From NCBI GenBank assembly GCA_963920635.1, contig OY987298.1, positions 119,464,035-119,528,034 of the forward strand: a stretch of DNA of 64,000 nt, in the 5' to 3' direction. The translations under genes were made by a program, and so were the position numbers. This DNA comes from Pseudeuparius sepicola. Lineage: Eukaryota; Arthropoda; Insecta; Coleoptera; Anthribidae. Positions within the stretch are counted from its first letter, which is position 1. The number at the start of each line of letters is the position of its first letter. Below are positions 21,377-33,152 of the stretch, in pieces. The notes under the pieces were generated by a model that did no database searches, was not told the origin of the DNA, and saw only the letters and a program-made list of their open reading frames with translations.

Positions 21377-22653
21377 TAGGGAAGTTGACGGTTTTTCATA
21401 TTTAGTGCCAGTGGATTCTTTTTACCTTCAACAAATTCGTACTACATGTAATTTGCTATTTTACAGCTTTGTTAGAGAGAAAATCCACTTTCTGTTTTCC
21501 CGCCAATTTGAGCGATTTTTAAAAATTCACGTCACAATATTTTTGGCCCATGTAAACGTACTCTGGGATCTCTTCTTCTTTCAATCTGGCTGTATCGGTT
21601 ATGCCGTAAACCGCTGTAAAGCAAGTCACAGAACGATGCCCAGATTGGAATTTCCACTGTTGTTAGGTTGTTCGTTTTCGAGCAGATTGAAGTATGATAC
21701 CTATTTCATTAGTTATATTTTACTTTTTAATAATATGTATAATCGATTTTTCATAACATAATTTTATATTTAGAATACCTAGTTACTTTTGTGGCATGAA
21801 AGTAAAATGATTTAGGACTGGTAAAACTAATAAAATAAACATAAAGCATCTTTCTAATGTCATACCCCATCTGACAACTGAGAAAATAAAGGCTTGACGT
21901 TCGACAGTCCACACTGTGGACACAACAGTAACAATATTTTACTATTTCGACGACGAAGAATACTGAGAATCATCGAAAGAAGTTGTATTTGTGTGTATTT
22001 CTTCACAATGACGAAAAAGTACTTTCTTAGCTATTGCACAAATACGTCCGATAATACTAACAAAATGTTTGTGACCGTGCCCACTGCGCCAGATAAAAAG
22101 AAACTGTGGTTGTGGTTTATTTATTTTATCAGAATCTCTACTAACACAACGTAGACACAGTGCAAGAATACGTATAACACTGATAAACTTGTACCTGTAA
22201 ACGATAAATATATACCTAGTCTGTAAACCCAATAAATTAATTACTTTAAAGGATAATTTAATCTGGGATTTCCTACCTACCTTTCCCCACAGTATATAGA
22301 AAAATTAATCGCTTATACTCCTGCCTTCCTCTTCTTTATTATTGTTTAGACTAGAAGATAATAATAAATAATATGTTTCTATACGACAAAAGCTATCATC
22401 CAAAACAAAATTGTCCAAAGTTTGGATTTGCTGGTTATGTTGTCCGCTTTAAGCTGATGGAGATTTCGCAATGTCCAATTATTTTTATTTCTTCTTCTTC
22501 TGAGCTAGCGTTCCGTAATTTTCGGGAACTATTGTGACGTAGAAACCCCCGTCGGCAAAACGAATGAAGATTTAAAAAATCTTCATTTTATTTTCAAATT
22601 ATTAATTAATGCAACATTATCTCGAAATTCGATTAGAGGAAACTTCCCTATTC
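21377..22653 (+). mobile_element. THAP-containing DNA element with GGGAAGTT ends
   Basis: AATAGGGAAGTTGACGG at 21,377 faces AACTTCCCTATT ending at about 22,653, giving short inverted ends (about 12 bp). The relic THAP frame at 22,008 lies inside. Length ~1.28 kb. Superfamily (P-like or Kolobok-like, both of which use THAP domains) is not decided since I could not define the target duplication. Confidence 0.5.
22008..22153 (+). pseudogene. THAP-domain transposase N-terminus, second relic
   Basis: The frame MTKKYFLSYCTNTSDNTNK followed by MFVTVPTAPDKKKLWLW is a near-ungapped THAP N-terminal half: C-x4-C (first C replaced by Y/F), N-x-x-K-x-F-V-x-V-P-x-x-P-x-x-K-K-L-W. It is clearly related to the relic at 20,021 (MFKKCFVSYCSNNS). 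After W the frame becomes AT-rich and stops at 22,153, and the C-x2-H half is not seen. It is inactive. The opposite-strand 96-codon frame is its shadow. Confidence 0.65.
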
Positions 22654-22654
22654 A

Positions 22655-25312
22655 CAGGTCAAAGTAAGATATATCACCCCACACCTGACACCATTATTTA
22701 TAACATTTTATTAAGGAAATCTCGTGACTGAATGTTTTACGATGATAAAAGATGGAACTTTTAGTGGGTTTGCAGTCAAGTTTGTCTTTAAAGAAAACAA
22801 TTTGTTAATTGCCAAGCTTTATAGGAATTGTTTATTCCTTCTTCAGGACAGCTACAATATGTTTAAATAATATATCATATTATATAATATAAAATGTTTA
22901 CTTACTTCACGCTAGATTTGTTTTAAAACGTTATCATCCATGGCACATTTTTTATGAAAAATCTTCAGATTTGTTTTTTAACAAGACATAAAATTTAAAT
23001 GGTATTGAAATTTGTAATAGATATATAAAAATGTAATTTTCAATTTTTATAAACAACGTATTTGTATGCTATGGAAGACTTGATGAAAATATTATCATTT
23101 GTTTTGGATTTAAGGTTATATGTTTGCCAAATGTCTAAATATATCTAATTAGGTTATGATTGTAATTATTTTAGTTCAATTTATAGGTTATCAGTAACAT
23201 TATACCCTCGATTATACCTAATATAATATTATATGCAGTGTAGATGTCAGCCGGCGAAATTTTTCAGTAATAATGAAAATTTCGCGGCTCGGCGGACTTC
23301 TTCGTTACAGTTCCACTGATCCGCCGTCAATCTAATCATCTGCGCAAGCGCGGCGGAGTGATGCATTCTACATGTATAATATGATCCTGCCGTCCGACGT
23401 CGGAACCACCGAAAATATACGCTATTATATTCTGTGGTCGGAACCACAATATTTCAAGCTGTGTCAGAACTATGTTGTATTAAAACACCAAAATTCCGCC
23501 GAACGGCGGATTTTATGTTACCTAGGTATTTATTGGGAATTCCGTCCATTATTTTGGTGACGAAAGTAGGTTTGAAGATGGAAATGGGTATTGCAAAATT
23601 TTGTCGGAAGTAGTTTAGACTCTTATGAAGATTTTGAAAAAGCACTAAAGAAAGTACGTTAACATGTAGGAATGTTTGTATAAACGGGAGGCGAGAACAC
23701 TTGCAGCGGCCAGCCGATAAACTGAGCGTTTTAGAAATTCAAAGCTGAAGTATTATCAACTGAAATATACCTCGACTTGTATTAAGGGAGGAAAATTCTT
23801 TGAAGCAAGTAGTAAGGAGTTAAGAAATGCAAGGCAAGAAATTAATACAAACCCTATAACTAAAATATGGATCTGTGAATTAATATTTAGTGAAATTAGG
23901 TTAGGTATTTTATTTTCTTGACAATCCTGCGCATGGTATTTGGTATTTCGTATGTTTAGAGCTTGTATATAGATTGTCTAGAGTGTTTCTGAGGTATATT
24001 ATGTAGGTATACAGGCCGAATAGCAAAAAAGTGTTGTCTAATTTACATTTTTTCCCTTATTGCCTACTCCACACATAAATAACACAAAAACACAAATTCT
24101 ATAAATTCTCTTCGGGCCAAATATGCCTACATTTCGTTTTCATCTAAACTCAGTTCTATGTAAGAAATATTTTTTTAAATGTACTTTATAATGGTCTTAC
24201 TAAACCTCACATCATCCAAACAAAATTTACATTTGTCTGGCAAGTCGTAATTTTTAAACTCTACTCGAACTTTGAACATCATTATCTCATTTTCTATTAA
24301 TTGTTGTTTAGGCAACTTCGGCACTGAACCACTCAAATGATATTACCCGCAAAACGCTTACGTATCTTATATTTTACTACTTTTTAATTAACGGCACATA
24401 TAAAAACGGATGCACTGCACACATCAGTTTACGAGCATCAAATTGTGCTGAAAAACTGGAAGTAATAAGTTTATCAAATAAACATAACTACAAAATAACA
24501 CGGGTAAATAGAACAGGTTGTAGAACATTTGGGAAACCCTAAACTATCCTTCGAGATAAGGGCGAAATAAATTCAAAATATTTCCACAATATGTAGTACC
24601 AAATGGTGTTCTATGTATGATCAACTTTTGAAATCCAAAAGGTGAGAACCTGAATAATTATTTGATACAATGGGCTAATACCGTTGAGTGATTATTCGCT
24701 CACTCAACGTTAATATCAATTTATTACAATTCCACAATGTTTGCTCAAATAAAGTGGGTTTGTTTTTATGAGGAGAAAAGTTGGTAAACTTTAAAATTAG
24801 TTATTCAAGGGGGAAACATGTTTTATTATCAACATTAAATTTGCTCTTTCCACTCTCTAGAATAATCAAGTGAGGTTGTGTAATTTCAACCGAAGCAGCT
24901 TCATTGCGCTCATATGCAAACAATAATTTACTATGTTGCAATATACGGGTAATATATTCAATTCGACTTATTTCATAAATTATACAACCATTTACCTCAG
25001 CGTAGACGACTGCCAGAAAATATTAGAACTGAAATAATTAAGTTTGCTGAGCTATGAGCAAATAAAAAACATCTAAAATTATTTATAGGAGACAAAATAA
25101 CACCATTGTTCTTCTTAAGGATATTCACAACATACCTAGCTAGTAAAATTAAAACAGTAGAGGCACCACCAAATACGTATTCAACGATAATAATCATAAT
25201 ATATGTGTGCTTCTGCTAAATTAACTGTTTATTTTGTGTTTATGTTTTTAGAAGCTCTCTGTCGCGCTCTTTGCAATGAAGAAGGAAATTGTAAGGTATT
25301 GTTTTTTCGAAC
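22655..25312. other. Mostly unassigned AT-rich sequence
   Basis: The minus-strand motif at about 22,850-22,803 (CCTGAAGAAGGAAT ... ATTCCT ... AAAGCTTGG) resembles a decayed hammerhead/Penelope terminus. A small palindrome (CGTTGAGTGA / TCACTCAACG) is at 24,682-24,710. No coding exon recognised, though part may be intron of the 28.5-kb gene copy. Confidence 0.3.
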
Positions 25313-25445
25313 TCTTCGCAAATGGCAATGAAGAGACAAAATAATAGTAATTGCCCCCCTTCCCCGCACAAGCATGTGTTTGCTTCTGGGGTACTCCTAG
25401 TTTGGAGTATTGTGAGGGAGAGATTTATTATTATTATTATTATTA
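25313..25445 (+). repeat. Short (ATT)n-tailed interspersed repeat, copy 2
   Basis: Shares AAATGGCAA, GACAAAATAATAGTAATTGC, the C-rich run, GCTTCTGGGGTACTCCTAGT and GGAGTATTGTGAGGG with copy 1 and ends in an ATT tail. It is the most similar of the three copies to 4467-4632. Confidence 0.65.
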
Positions 25446-27865
25446 AAACATTTATCTGTTTAGATAGTACCTTCTTATAAATTACTATAGATACCTACTA
25501 GAAGTCTGATATTATAATAGTCAAAACGAAATTGGAAATAGAGTGACAGAGATAGTTGCGGTAGTTGTTGAAAAAAAAAATAGTGAAACCATGTAGTGCT
25601 TTTTTTTACAAAATTTAAAGAACATAATCCACAATGAGTTGAAATTAAATCAGTCATGGTCGATATAGATCTCGATAAAGATTTTAACAAATTAATTTTC
25701 CAAGTTCGAATATACAAATATGTATTTTTCATGTGATGAGAACTTTTAATAAGGGAATATCAGCATACAGCTTTGCAGATTTTGCGAAAAATTGTGTACT
25801 ATATAAAAATTCGGTCAGTTATAATTTACTTTCTAGAGTATTTTTACAAAATTATAAATTGTCTATAAATCAACATTTTACTAGAAATTAGCGCCACATT
25901 AGACGACATAAGTGGACACTAGGCTATAACTTTCAACAATCAAACTATATAATTACTACTAATAGCCGACTGGAATCGTTCAACTCTAATTAAATGAAGT
26001 CAATTATTGTTGAAAGATATATCTAGCTCCTTAACAAACGCCTCGTTTGTTTTTACGAAAAAGGTAGCACCCTTGACAAATATTTCAAATTCTTAACCAT
26101 GTACTCTTTTGAGTTTGTTAAGGAACAAGTTGAAAGTAGAAAAATAGTAGGTACGACACTGTCGGGTTATGAAAGTACTACATTATCGTGCTCTGAAAGT
26201 TTAAGTTCCTCAATGCTTTTACCATGCCGCTATATACTGAAAATAAGTATTTTTTGCTTTTGAAGTCAATAGCCAATTTAATATCTGAAGAAGGTAATGA
26301 AAGATTCAACTGTAAATGAAGGCAACTGATGCAACTAAAAACAGTTTGTGAAAATGGTTGTAATAGCGAAATAACAGAATATGCTGTAGAAACTACAAAC
26401 GCACTTTTAGGGATGGGGCAGTATCAGTATCAGAAGAAAGCAAACAGACAAGATGCACAGAAACCTAAATCAAACTGATTAAAATACAACTTTTTCAAGT
26501 TGCCCGCGGAAAGTTCATAAATACCTAACATTGAAAGAACGAAACTTTGATTTGATTCTGTCATTTAATTTGGAAAGAAAGAAGATTTATTCTTCGAAAG
26601 CTCAGAAAAACAAAGTTATTGAAGTCAATTTTTGGGCCAAAGTTCAAAGTTTCCTTCTTTTACTGTACGCCATCTAAGATAAGAACAACATAGTTTGAGT
26701 CTTGGTTTGAGTTAATGTATTGAAACAAAAAAATGTTTGTTTATATAGCTAGGTAATTAGCTTAGGTCTGGGGGACGAAGTTAGGGATTACACACACTCA
26801 CTGGATAAATACTAGAAAGTCTGTAGTCTCATTTAACCTCGTATTTACCGTTAAAAATATTGTCGAAATGAAGCAATGAAAGATTCCAAAAGCTTGACTT
26901 TACTGGGTGTGGGTATACCGTTAAGCAGAAGGAGCATCTTATTGAGATAAAAATATTAATAAGACCTAAAATATTCTCAAGATTAAGGCGGTTCCAACGG
27001 AATTAAAAATTGATATTCAGGTTATGGTCAAAACTTATTAAAACAAAACTACAAAATTATTATGTACCTCGACCTATATAATTTAAGAATGTTCATGGTA
27101 CCTAGTAATTTGTTTAATTTAACTTGCACTGCAATTCAAATTATTGTTTTCTTCCAAATCAACACTATTATTATTATGTATTATGGCAAACATAACATTT
27201 ATGACCAATAGGCTTTTGTTTATAAATTTTATGATTATATGTACCTACCAAGTTGAAATTTCGGATTTGTTTTTTTCTATTTAATTCCAAACCATTTTTT
27301 TGTTTTGTATTTAACTCTAGAATTCGAAATAGAGGTATTTTACCGGTGTACCAGTTTCAGACATTTGAATTTTATGGCCACCCTGTATATCTGAGGAAGA
27401 CCACGATATGCCAATCTTATTTATTTTGCAAGCAACGCTTTTACGAGGTTTTTATGAAGAATATATTTTTCCAAAAGAGTCACAAATAAAAAATGTCTCC
27501 CATGGGTTATACGCAAGTAACATTAAAACACTTGTCTTGTGAAAGCGAATTGTTCGCCCACTATGGTGACGTTACGCCGTGTCACATGGCTCTTATATAT
27601 TGTAGTCTCTTATTCACGTATTTTAGTTGTCGATTCCTGATGCTGTCATATGTTTGACATTTAAAGCCAACTACCTAATATAAAACTCGATGTTATAACT
27701 GGCACAAAAAAAATCGATTTTTTTAGTCAGAAAATTATGTATTCCTAATTTAAATTTTTGAGCAAAAAACCAAGTACCTAATTAAATGTGGGTACCATAG
27801 TGAAATAAAATAAAGGAGAGTATCCTCTTCCGGAGTCGGAGACATTTTGTTGAAGGAGCCTGGAG
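25446..27865. other. Unassigned sequence, possibly intronic
   Basis: A 46-codon stop-bounded plus-strand reading stretch at 26,338-26,478 (CENGCNSEITEYAVETTNAL) looks more protein-like than its surroundings but matches nothing I know. ACCCTGTATA at 27,381 is another CAGGGTG-type end without recognised partner. Confidence 0.25.
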
Positions 27866-28039
27866 GCGTTGACTGACGTATTAATAAGACGTCTCACGGC
27901 TACCTGGAAAGTAGATGGCGCCTATGGGCAACAATGTATTTTGCTTTGTATTTTGTCTCCGGGAAGCGCATGGTGAGCCAGAGAACTGTCAAACATGACA
28001 GCCGTGAGCAGTCTGTCTTTATTAATACGTCAGTCAACG
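27866..28039. repeat. Small foldback repeat, ~175 bp
   Basis: GCGTTGACTGACGTATTAAT at the left is exactly mirrored at the right (ATTAATACGTCAGTCAACGC), with further imperfect pairing inward (GTCTCACGGCT / its inverse AGCCGTGAGCAG). MITE-like and non-coding. Confidence 0.7.
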
Positions 28040-28422
28040 CTGTAGGTACGTACATATTATTTTAAGAATTGTTGAACCAACAATTGATTTCATTTTCTTA
28101 TATCAATACCCAGGTAAGTATACAAAATTTGAACACCAATAAGAAGAACATTAAGACAAATTAAAAATATTCATCCCTTCAATTCGCTGCACGCACCATT
28201 CAAGTGGACTATGGAGATCGTGTAAAACACCCGCAAGCTGCTTTTTCAGTTCAATTCAATTTTATTGTTATTCAAGTATTGACAAAAATAAATAAACGAA
28301 CTCCAGTCACAGATGAGCACTCTTTAGTGCGAAACATAAGCGGTATAGAAATACTTGTTTGCATAACAATTGCAACACCAAATGCACTTTATATACAGAC
28401 TTTCGAACAAAGCTGTTCCTAC

Positions 28423-28516
28423 CAGAATCATCGACGACAATTTTCCCGCCCTGCACCGTCGTCTGGCACAAGACACCACTCGTACACAAACCAACCACCA
28501 GCGCGACCAACGCCAT
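28423..28516 (-). CDS. First coding exon of an unknown secreted/membrane protein (copy 2)
   Basis: The exon encodes 31 residues plus one base: MALVALVVGLCTSGVLCQ, then TTVQGGKIVVDDS, ending at the donor GTAGGA at 28,422. Relative to copy 1 at 19,223 it lacks two residues in the signal peptide and differs at a few positions, with the downstream TTVQGGK(I/F)VVDDS kept. An in-frame stop two codons upstream fixes the start. Preserved frame, start and donor in both copies argue that at least one, probably both, are used. The copies could be first exons of tandem paralogues or alternative promoters of one gene; exons downstream (towards lower coordinates) were not recognised. The protein family is unknown to me. 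Confidence 0.65.
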
Positions 28517-28810
28517 GGTTCACCACCCGCGGTCCACCCACTCGGTCCGCGGCACTTCGCGCGCGAAATTCAAATGTTCCCGCCGCGGGAAGGGGTTCGG
28601 CTGCGTCCGCCGACGACCGTCCGGAAGCTGCTCGCCGCTCTGCCGGCTGCTGCTGCGTCGCGGGCGGCCGACTGTGCGCCACTGCCGGCGGCGTGCGCGC
28701 CCGGCCAATCGCCGGCCGCGCCGGAACGGGCCGACGCCGGGCGAACGGGGGAGGCGGCCGCGGCCGCGGCGACCGACGTCGGCGAAGATGAGAAGGTGAT
28801 GCGGGCAGGA
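28517..28810 (-). promoter_or_regulatory. CpG-rich promoter and 5' UTR of exon copy 2
   Basis: The GC-rich block matches 19,224-19,500 closely, including the CCAAT box (minus-strand ATTGG, 28,709-28,705) about 190 bp before the ATG. CpG richness extends to about 28,930 on the upstream side, further than in copy 1. Long overlapping frames on all strands here (for example 28,204-28,978) are composition artefacts. Confidence 0.6.
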
Positions 28811-29057
28811 CGGCGGACCGGCGGCGCAGGTAGGTGCGAGGGATTCGCGTGGAAGGCGGTCGCGGCTTGCCGGCGTTTAAATGAGATAAGGCGGCCGGCG
28901 CGGCGGCAGGAAGCGACCGGTGGAATTGGTGCAATCGTCTTCTTTTTTTTTTGTGGAGATGCCTCGGTTAATACCTAACTACGTGGAGAGAGCCACGCAC
29001 ACATTTTTGTTCACAAATCACCAACAATATTTGCTCAATGTGTATTAGACTTAATAT

Positions 29058-30201
29058 TAGGGTTTCACAATTTTCAAGAAATTTCTTGATCTTGACTTGA
29101 ATTCAAGAAATTTTCAAGTCAAGAAATCTGAAACTGTTTCCAAAACAAGTCAATATTTTCTATTTCAAGATCAAGATTTCTTGTCAAGAAACCAAGAAAT
29201 TCTTGAAATTAAGTTTTATTAATATAGACCGGGTAAAAAAGCAAAAAAAAAATTAAAAAAAGTGCTTAAAAAGGCACAAAATTTGCCAAAAAAAGCAACA
29301 AATAAGCAAATTAAACAAAAATAAATATTTAAAAATTATGCAAACATACGTAAAAAAGTTCCAATAAGCACAAAGGGGAAAAAAGCATAAAACCTCAAAA
29401 GAGCAAAAACAACTATCGCAATATACTTATTGTATACATATTATTCTTAAAATCCTATCTTTTCTAGAGACTGGAGAAAAACACGCAAAAACTTTAAAAC
29501 AGCACAAAAAAACTGTCGCAATATATACCTACTTATAGTTTTGCATAATTCGTGTAGAAATTAAATATATCATGGTTGCTTATAAAATTCAGTAATAAGC
29601 ATACCTAATGCTCAAAATCCGGTCTCTATTTATTAGTGACTATAAAATAATAATTGCTATGATAATTTACTTATGTGCATACTTTAGATTTTAATATGAA
29701 TAAAAAACACGTCTATAAAGCATATACAAAATTTATTTTAATCATAAATAAAAATCTATGATTATGATAAACAAAACAATATTCTTCTTATAATACAAAA
29801 CAAAAAAATTAAAATGATGTTACAAATACAGCAAACAAAACATAATATTCATGTTATAACCCAAACAAAAAAATAACAATCAACTTAAAAATACAACAAG
29901 CAAAACAATATTCTTTTAATAACACAAAACAAAAAAAATAAAAATTAACTTATAAAGTATAACAAAAAAATACTACTGCTTGGACGTATCCAAGTTGGAT
30001 GTTGGATACGTCGGGATTTGAGAGCTATGAATTTAAACACATTAAACTGCGCGCGCCGCTTCTTTTCAAGCAATTTCAAGAAATTTGATTTCAAGTCAAG
30101 AATCCGTTGAGTCAAAACATATTTAATTTCTTGATCTTGAATTTCAAGTTAAGTCAAGAAATTACGTTCAAGTCAAGATTTCTCGACTTTGTGAAACCTT
30201 A
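29058..30201. mobile_element. Non-autonomous hAT-type element, 8-bp duplication
   Basis: TAGGGTTTCACAA at the left and its inverse with one change at the right are flanked by the identical octamer CTTAATAT (29,050-29,057 and 30,202-30,209). Both subterminal regions (about 29,070-29,215 and 30,060-30,190) are packed with CAAGAAAT / ATTTCTTG palindromic repeats. The interior is very A-rich with no reading frame. The 8-bp duplication and TAGGG-type ends indicate the hAT superfamily. Confidence 0.8.
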
Positions 30202-30377
30202 CTTAATATACACCGTGTCCGTAAAGTGACGCATAAAATCATTATTTCTGAAAATACAAGGTTAAAAATATTAATCGAACACGTCGGTTTTGTTTGAAAA
30301 AATGACATTTTGTGACATATCATTCAAATCTGCGAGGTCATCGTTGTTCCAAATATGACGTCATCGACAATTTTTTC

Positions 30378-30878
30378 AAATGACAACCCACCCTCATTTT
30401 TATGACGTCATTAGAAAGGCTGTCAAACCTACATTTATATTGTCAAAAATTTTGTTATGTTGCATGACAAAAATTTCGATAAAAATATGTTTCGAGTTTG
30501 AAAAATTTCTTAAACTGTAAGTTTAAACTAGTTTCGGAGCTAGGGATTAATATGACGCAGCTATCATTTTATAACGTCCTTCAAATCACTTCCATTTCAC
30601 TTTGGCGCAAAAGAATCAGTGATAACATATTATATTGTGTTAACCGATTAGCATACTGTCAAGCACAAGATGGTCTCCATTTCGAACATTTACTTAAGTA
30701 GTAGTAAATTATGTTCTTTATTGTTGTATTTAAAACTAAACTATCAAATTTTGGCTTCCACTTTAACTTGAACTATTTTTATCGAAATTTTTGTTATTCA
30801 ACATAACAAAATTTTTGACAATTTCAATGTAGGTTGTGACGGCCTTTCTAATGATGTCATAAAATGGGGGTCAGTTGA
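30378..30878. repeat. Imperfect inverted repeat (foldback relic)
   Basis: TTATGACGTCATTAGAAAGG and GTCAAAAATTTTGTTATGTTG at the left (about 30,396-30,460) recur inverted at about 30,785-30,870. ACACCGTGTCCGTAAAGTGA at 30,209 may be the true left end of a larger element. Confidence 0.55.
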
Positions 30879-31193
30879 AACAGCATAAAACTCTAAGCGG
30901 CTTCATAAAAGGAATGTATAACATAATATGTGATTATATCATTTTCAAGGTTTTTTATGTTGCGGTCAAATACAATGTAAAGGTTAGTGCACACTATAAT
31001 ATTATCCAAAGGTCTACAAAAAGCCATATTGAAAGCCAGTGAATTTATGGCACGCCTATGCATTATATTTCGCCGGGTAGATGACCACCAATCGAACATT
31101 GTACCTACACAATGCAAAAAATCATTTGCGACTGAAATGTTTCTATTGAGAGTAAGTATGCATACAATTAAATATATATTTAACTTGTTTTGC
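30879..31193. other. No gene recognised
   Basis: AT-rich sequence between a foldback relic and the 528-bp inverted arm. The opposed ~75- and 109-codon frames overlap each other and show no known domain. Confidence 0.3.
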
Positions 31194-31721
31194 GCTATCT
31201 GCCAGAACCTATGAATTCCCAAGCAGCATTTTTAGTCACCGTTACGTTCCGGCGACTTTTGTTTAGAACTTTAGAGTTCTAAAGTTGTGATTACTACTGC
31301 GGTAGGAACGTAATTACTACGTTCCTGTTACGTCCGTGCGGCCAAAATGGGGATCATTTTGACGGCAACAGATACGTAACGGCGACCACCTAGCAACTTA
31401 AACCGCTACGACGTGCTAATAACGTTCCGGTAACATGGTGGAGACGTAGCGGCGTGGTCATTGCTACTTTGTTGGATTCGTTTGCTTCTTTACATTGACG
31501 TCCTCGCTTTGTCTTTGTCTAAATAATTAAAAAGTATTCTAATAGCCCAGCATTTTCCGTCATCCTTCAATAACTGTGTCATCAAAAATGGAAGTCATAT
31601 ATATTTTTAACTTATAGGTATCTATGAATATGGTAGGTATAAAATAGTATATTATACACTTAGGTCGCATATTATATCCTTCGGCGCTACGCGCCTCTGG
31701 ATATAAATATGCTCGGTAAAT
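31194..31721. repeat. Left arm of a 528-bp inverted repeat
   Basis: This segment is found, reverse-complemented, at 34,000-34,527; by eye the two arms are identical over all checked blocks. It contains CCCAAGCAGCATTTTTAGTC at 31,218 followed by a cluster of ACGTAACGG / CCGTTACGT-type motifs in both orientations (31,238-31,460). Confidence 0.85.
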
Positions 31722-32540
31722 AATGGCCTTCTCAACCGAAGTGAATATAGAATTTTTTTTACTACTAACATTGAAATATTGCCATATTTTACATATTTGA
31801 ATTGATTTCGCCTGGGAGTTCAGTTGGCAAGCTGACAAAATGAAAATAATTTTTAAATGACATATAGAAAATGTTTCATTATTTACCTAGGTAGAGAAAT
31901 ATTACTTCTCATTAGAGGAATGAGGTAAATAATGGTGATTTCTCAGGTTAGTAAAAAAAAGGTATTTGCCGATTTTTTCCCGTTGCCAGATTCAAGAAAC
32001 TAAAAAGGTTGACAATTTTCTGTCAAATGTGATGTTGATAGTTTGAAAAGTAACAACGCGCCCTCTCAAAATGCATGTTTTAACGCTTTTTTATTGGGAA
32101 GATAAATAATATGCGAGGTAAATAATGGCCTTCTCAACCGAAGTGTATATAGAATTTTTTTTACTACTAACATTGAAATATTGCCATATTTTACATATTT
32201 GAATTGATTTAGCCTGGGAGTTCAGTTGTCAAGCTGACAAAATGAAAATAATTTTTAAATGTCATATTTCTAGAAAATGTTTCATTATTTACCTAGGTAT
32301 TTTTTATTGTCATTATTTACCTAGGTAGAGAAATATTACTTCTCATTAGAGGAATGAGGTAAATAATGGTGATTTCTCAGGTTAGTAAAAAAAAGGTATT
32401 TGCTGATTTTTTCCCGTTGCCAGATTCAAGAAACTAAAAAGATTGACAATTTTCTGTCAAATGTGATGTTGATAGATTGAAAAGTAACAACGCGCCCTCT
32501 CAAAATGCATGTTTTAACGCTTTTTTATTGGGAAGATAAA
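31715..32540. repeat. Tandem duplication, ~400-bp unit x 2
   Basis: Copy 1 (31,715-32,106) and copy 2 (32,117-32,540) both run from GGTAAATAATGGCCTTCTCA to TTTTTTATTGGGAAGATAAA with few differences; copy 2 has about 30 extra bases that repeat ATTATTTACCTAGG. GGTAAATAATG and its inverse occur several times per unit. Confidence 0.85.
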
Positions 32541-32591
32541 TTACCTACGAAAATGTGCGAAATTAACTAAAAATGCTGAAATAGTTATTTA

Positions 32592-32719
32592 CATTGTAAG
32601 ATGCGTAAGTCCACTTTTTTGGGCGAGGAGGTTGTTTAAGGACCAAGGCAACGCTCGCATTGCCTCTGCCCTTAACAACCTCCGAGGCCAAAAAAGAGCT
32701 TACGCATCTTGCAATGTAT
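32592..32719. repeat. ~128-bp near-perfect hairpin
   Basis: ACATTGTAAGATGCGTAAG at the left pairs with CTTACGCATCTTGCAATGT at the right; the stem continues through GAGGTTGTT / AACAACCTC to a GC-rich apex. Similar in size and design to the hairpins at 14.2 and 62.0 kb but unrelated in sequence. Confidence 0.75.
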
Positions 32720-32852
32720 TATATTTTTCCTGCTTCCTACTAGTTCCTATTAGGTACTTAGGTATAGGCATTGAGTAAAGGAATAGAGTATATTGTGAGT
32801 AAGTAAGAAGTAGAATGCAGCGGTAATAAAAAAAATTAAAAAAAACTTGAGT

Positions 32853-32925
32853 TTTGTGTGGGACTCGAACCCGTGACCTACGGTTTACTATCCGGACGCC
32901 TTTTACCTAGCGCTACGTCCACTGC
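32853..32925 (-). repeat. tRNA-derived SINE head
   Basis: The minus strand carries a B box GGTTCGAGTCCC (about 32,872-32,860) and an A-box-like TAGCGCTAGG about 40 bp upstream, the spacing of a Pol III internal promoter. The T and acceptor stems do not pair properly, so it is a tRNA-derived repeat rather than a working tRNA. An A-rich/T-rich tract (32,828-32,846) lies on its 3' side. Confidence 0.6.
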
Positions 32926-33152
32926 TGCTTTAATTTGCAATTAGCCACGTTATTTGAAACTGAAAAATATATCAATATTCTTAATTTTTCTTAGGCATAA
33001 TTCGTATTCTTTTTGATTAAAACCAGTTTATAAATCAATCGATGTAAAACATATTAAATTTGATGCCAGTTCCAAGTTGCTACATATTATATTTTATTAA
33101 TGGTTTTAAGGTCCTTGCTGCATAATCGTTCCTAGGCAATACTTTTTGTACC

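Noticed and set aside
21405..21761. 118-codon frame with C-x-x-Y-x-x-N-R-C as a third THAP domain
   Set aside because: Only a loose resemblance; the F-x-x-P and R-K-x-W blocks do not follow.
28204..28978. Overlapping 146- to 202-codon frames on both strands
   Set aside because: They lie in the CpG-rich promoter of the exon at 28,516, are rich in R, A, P and G in every frame, and none is conserved as protein in the copy at 19.2-19.5 kb.
32853..32925. Functional tRNA gene on the minus strand
   Set aside because: Good B box but broken T and acceptor stems; more like a tRNA-derived SINE.
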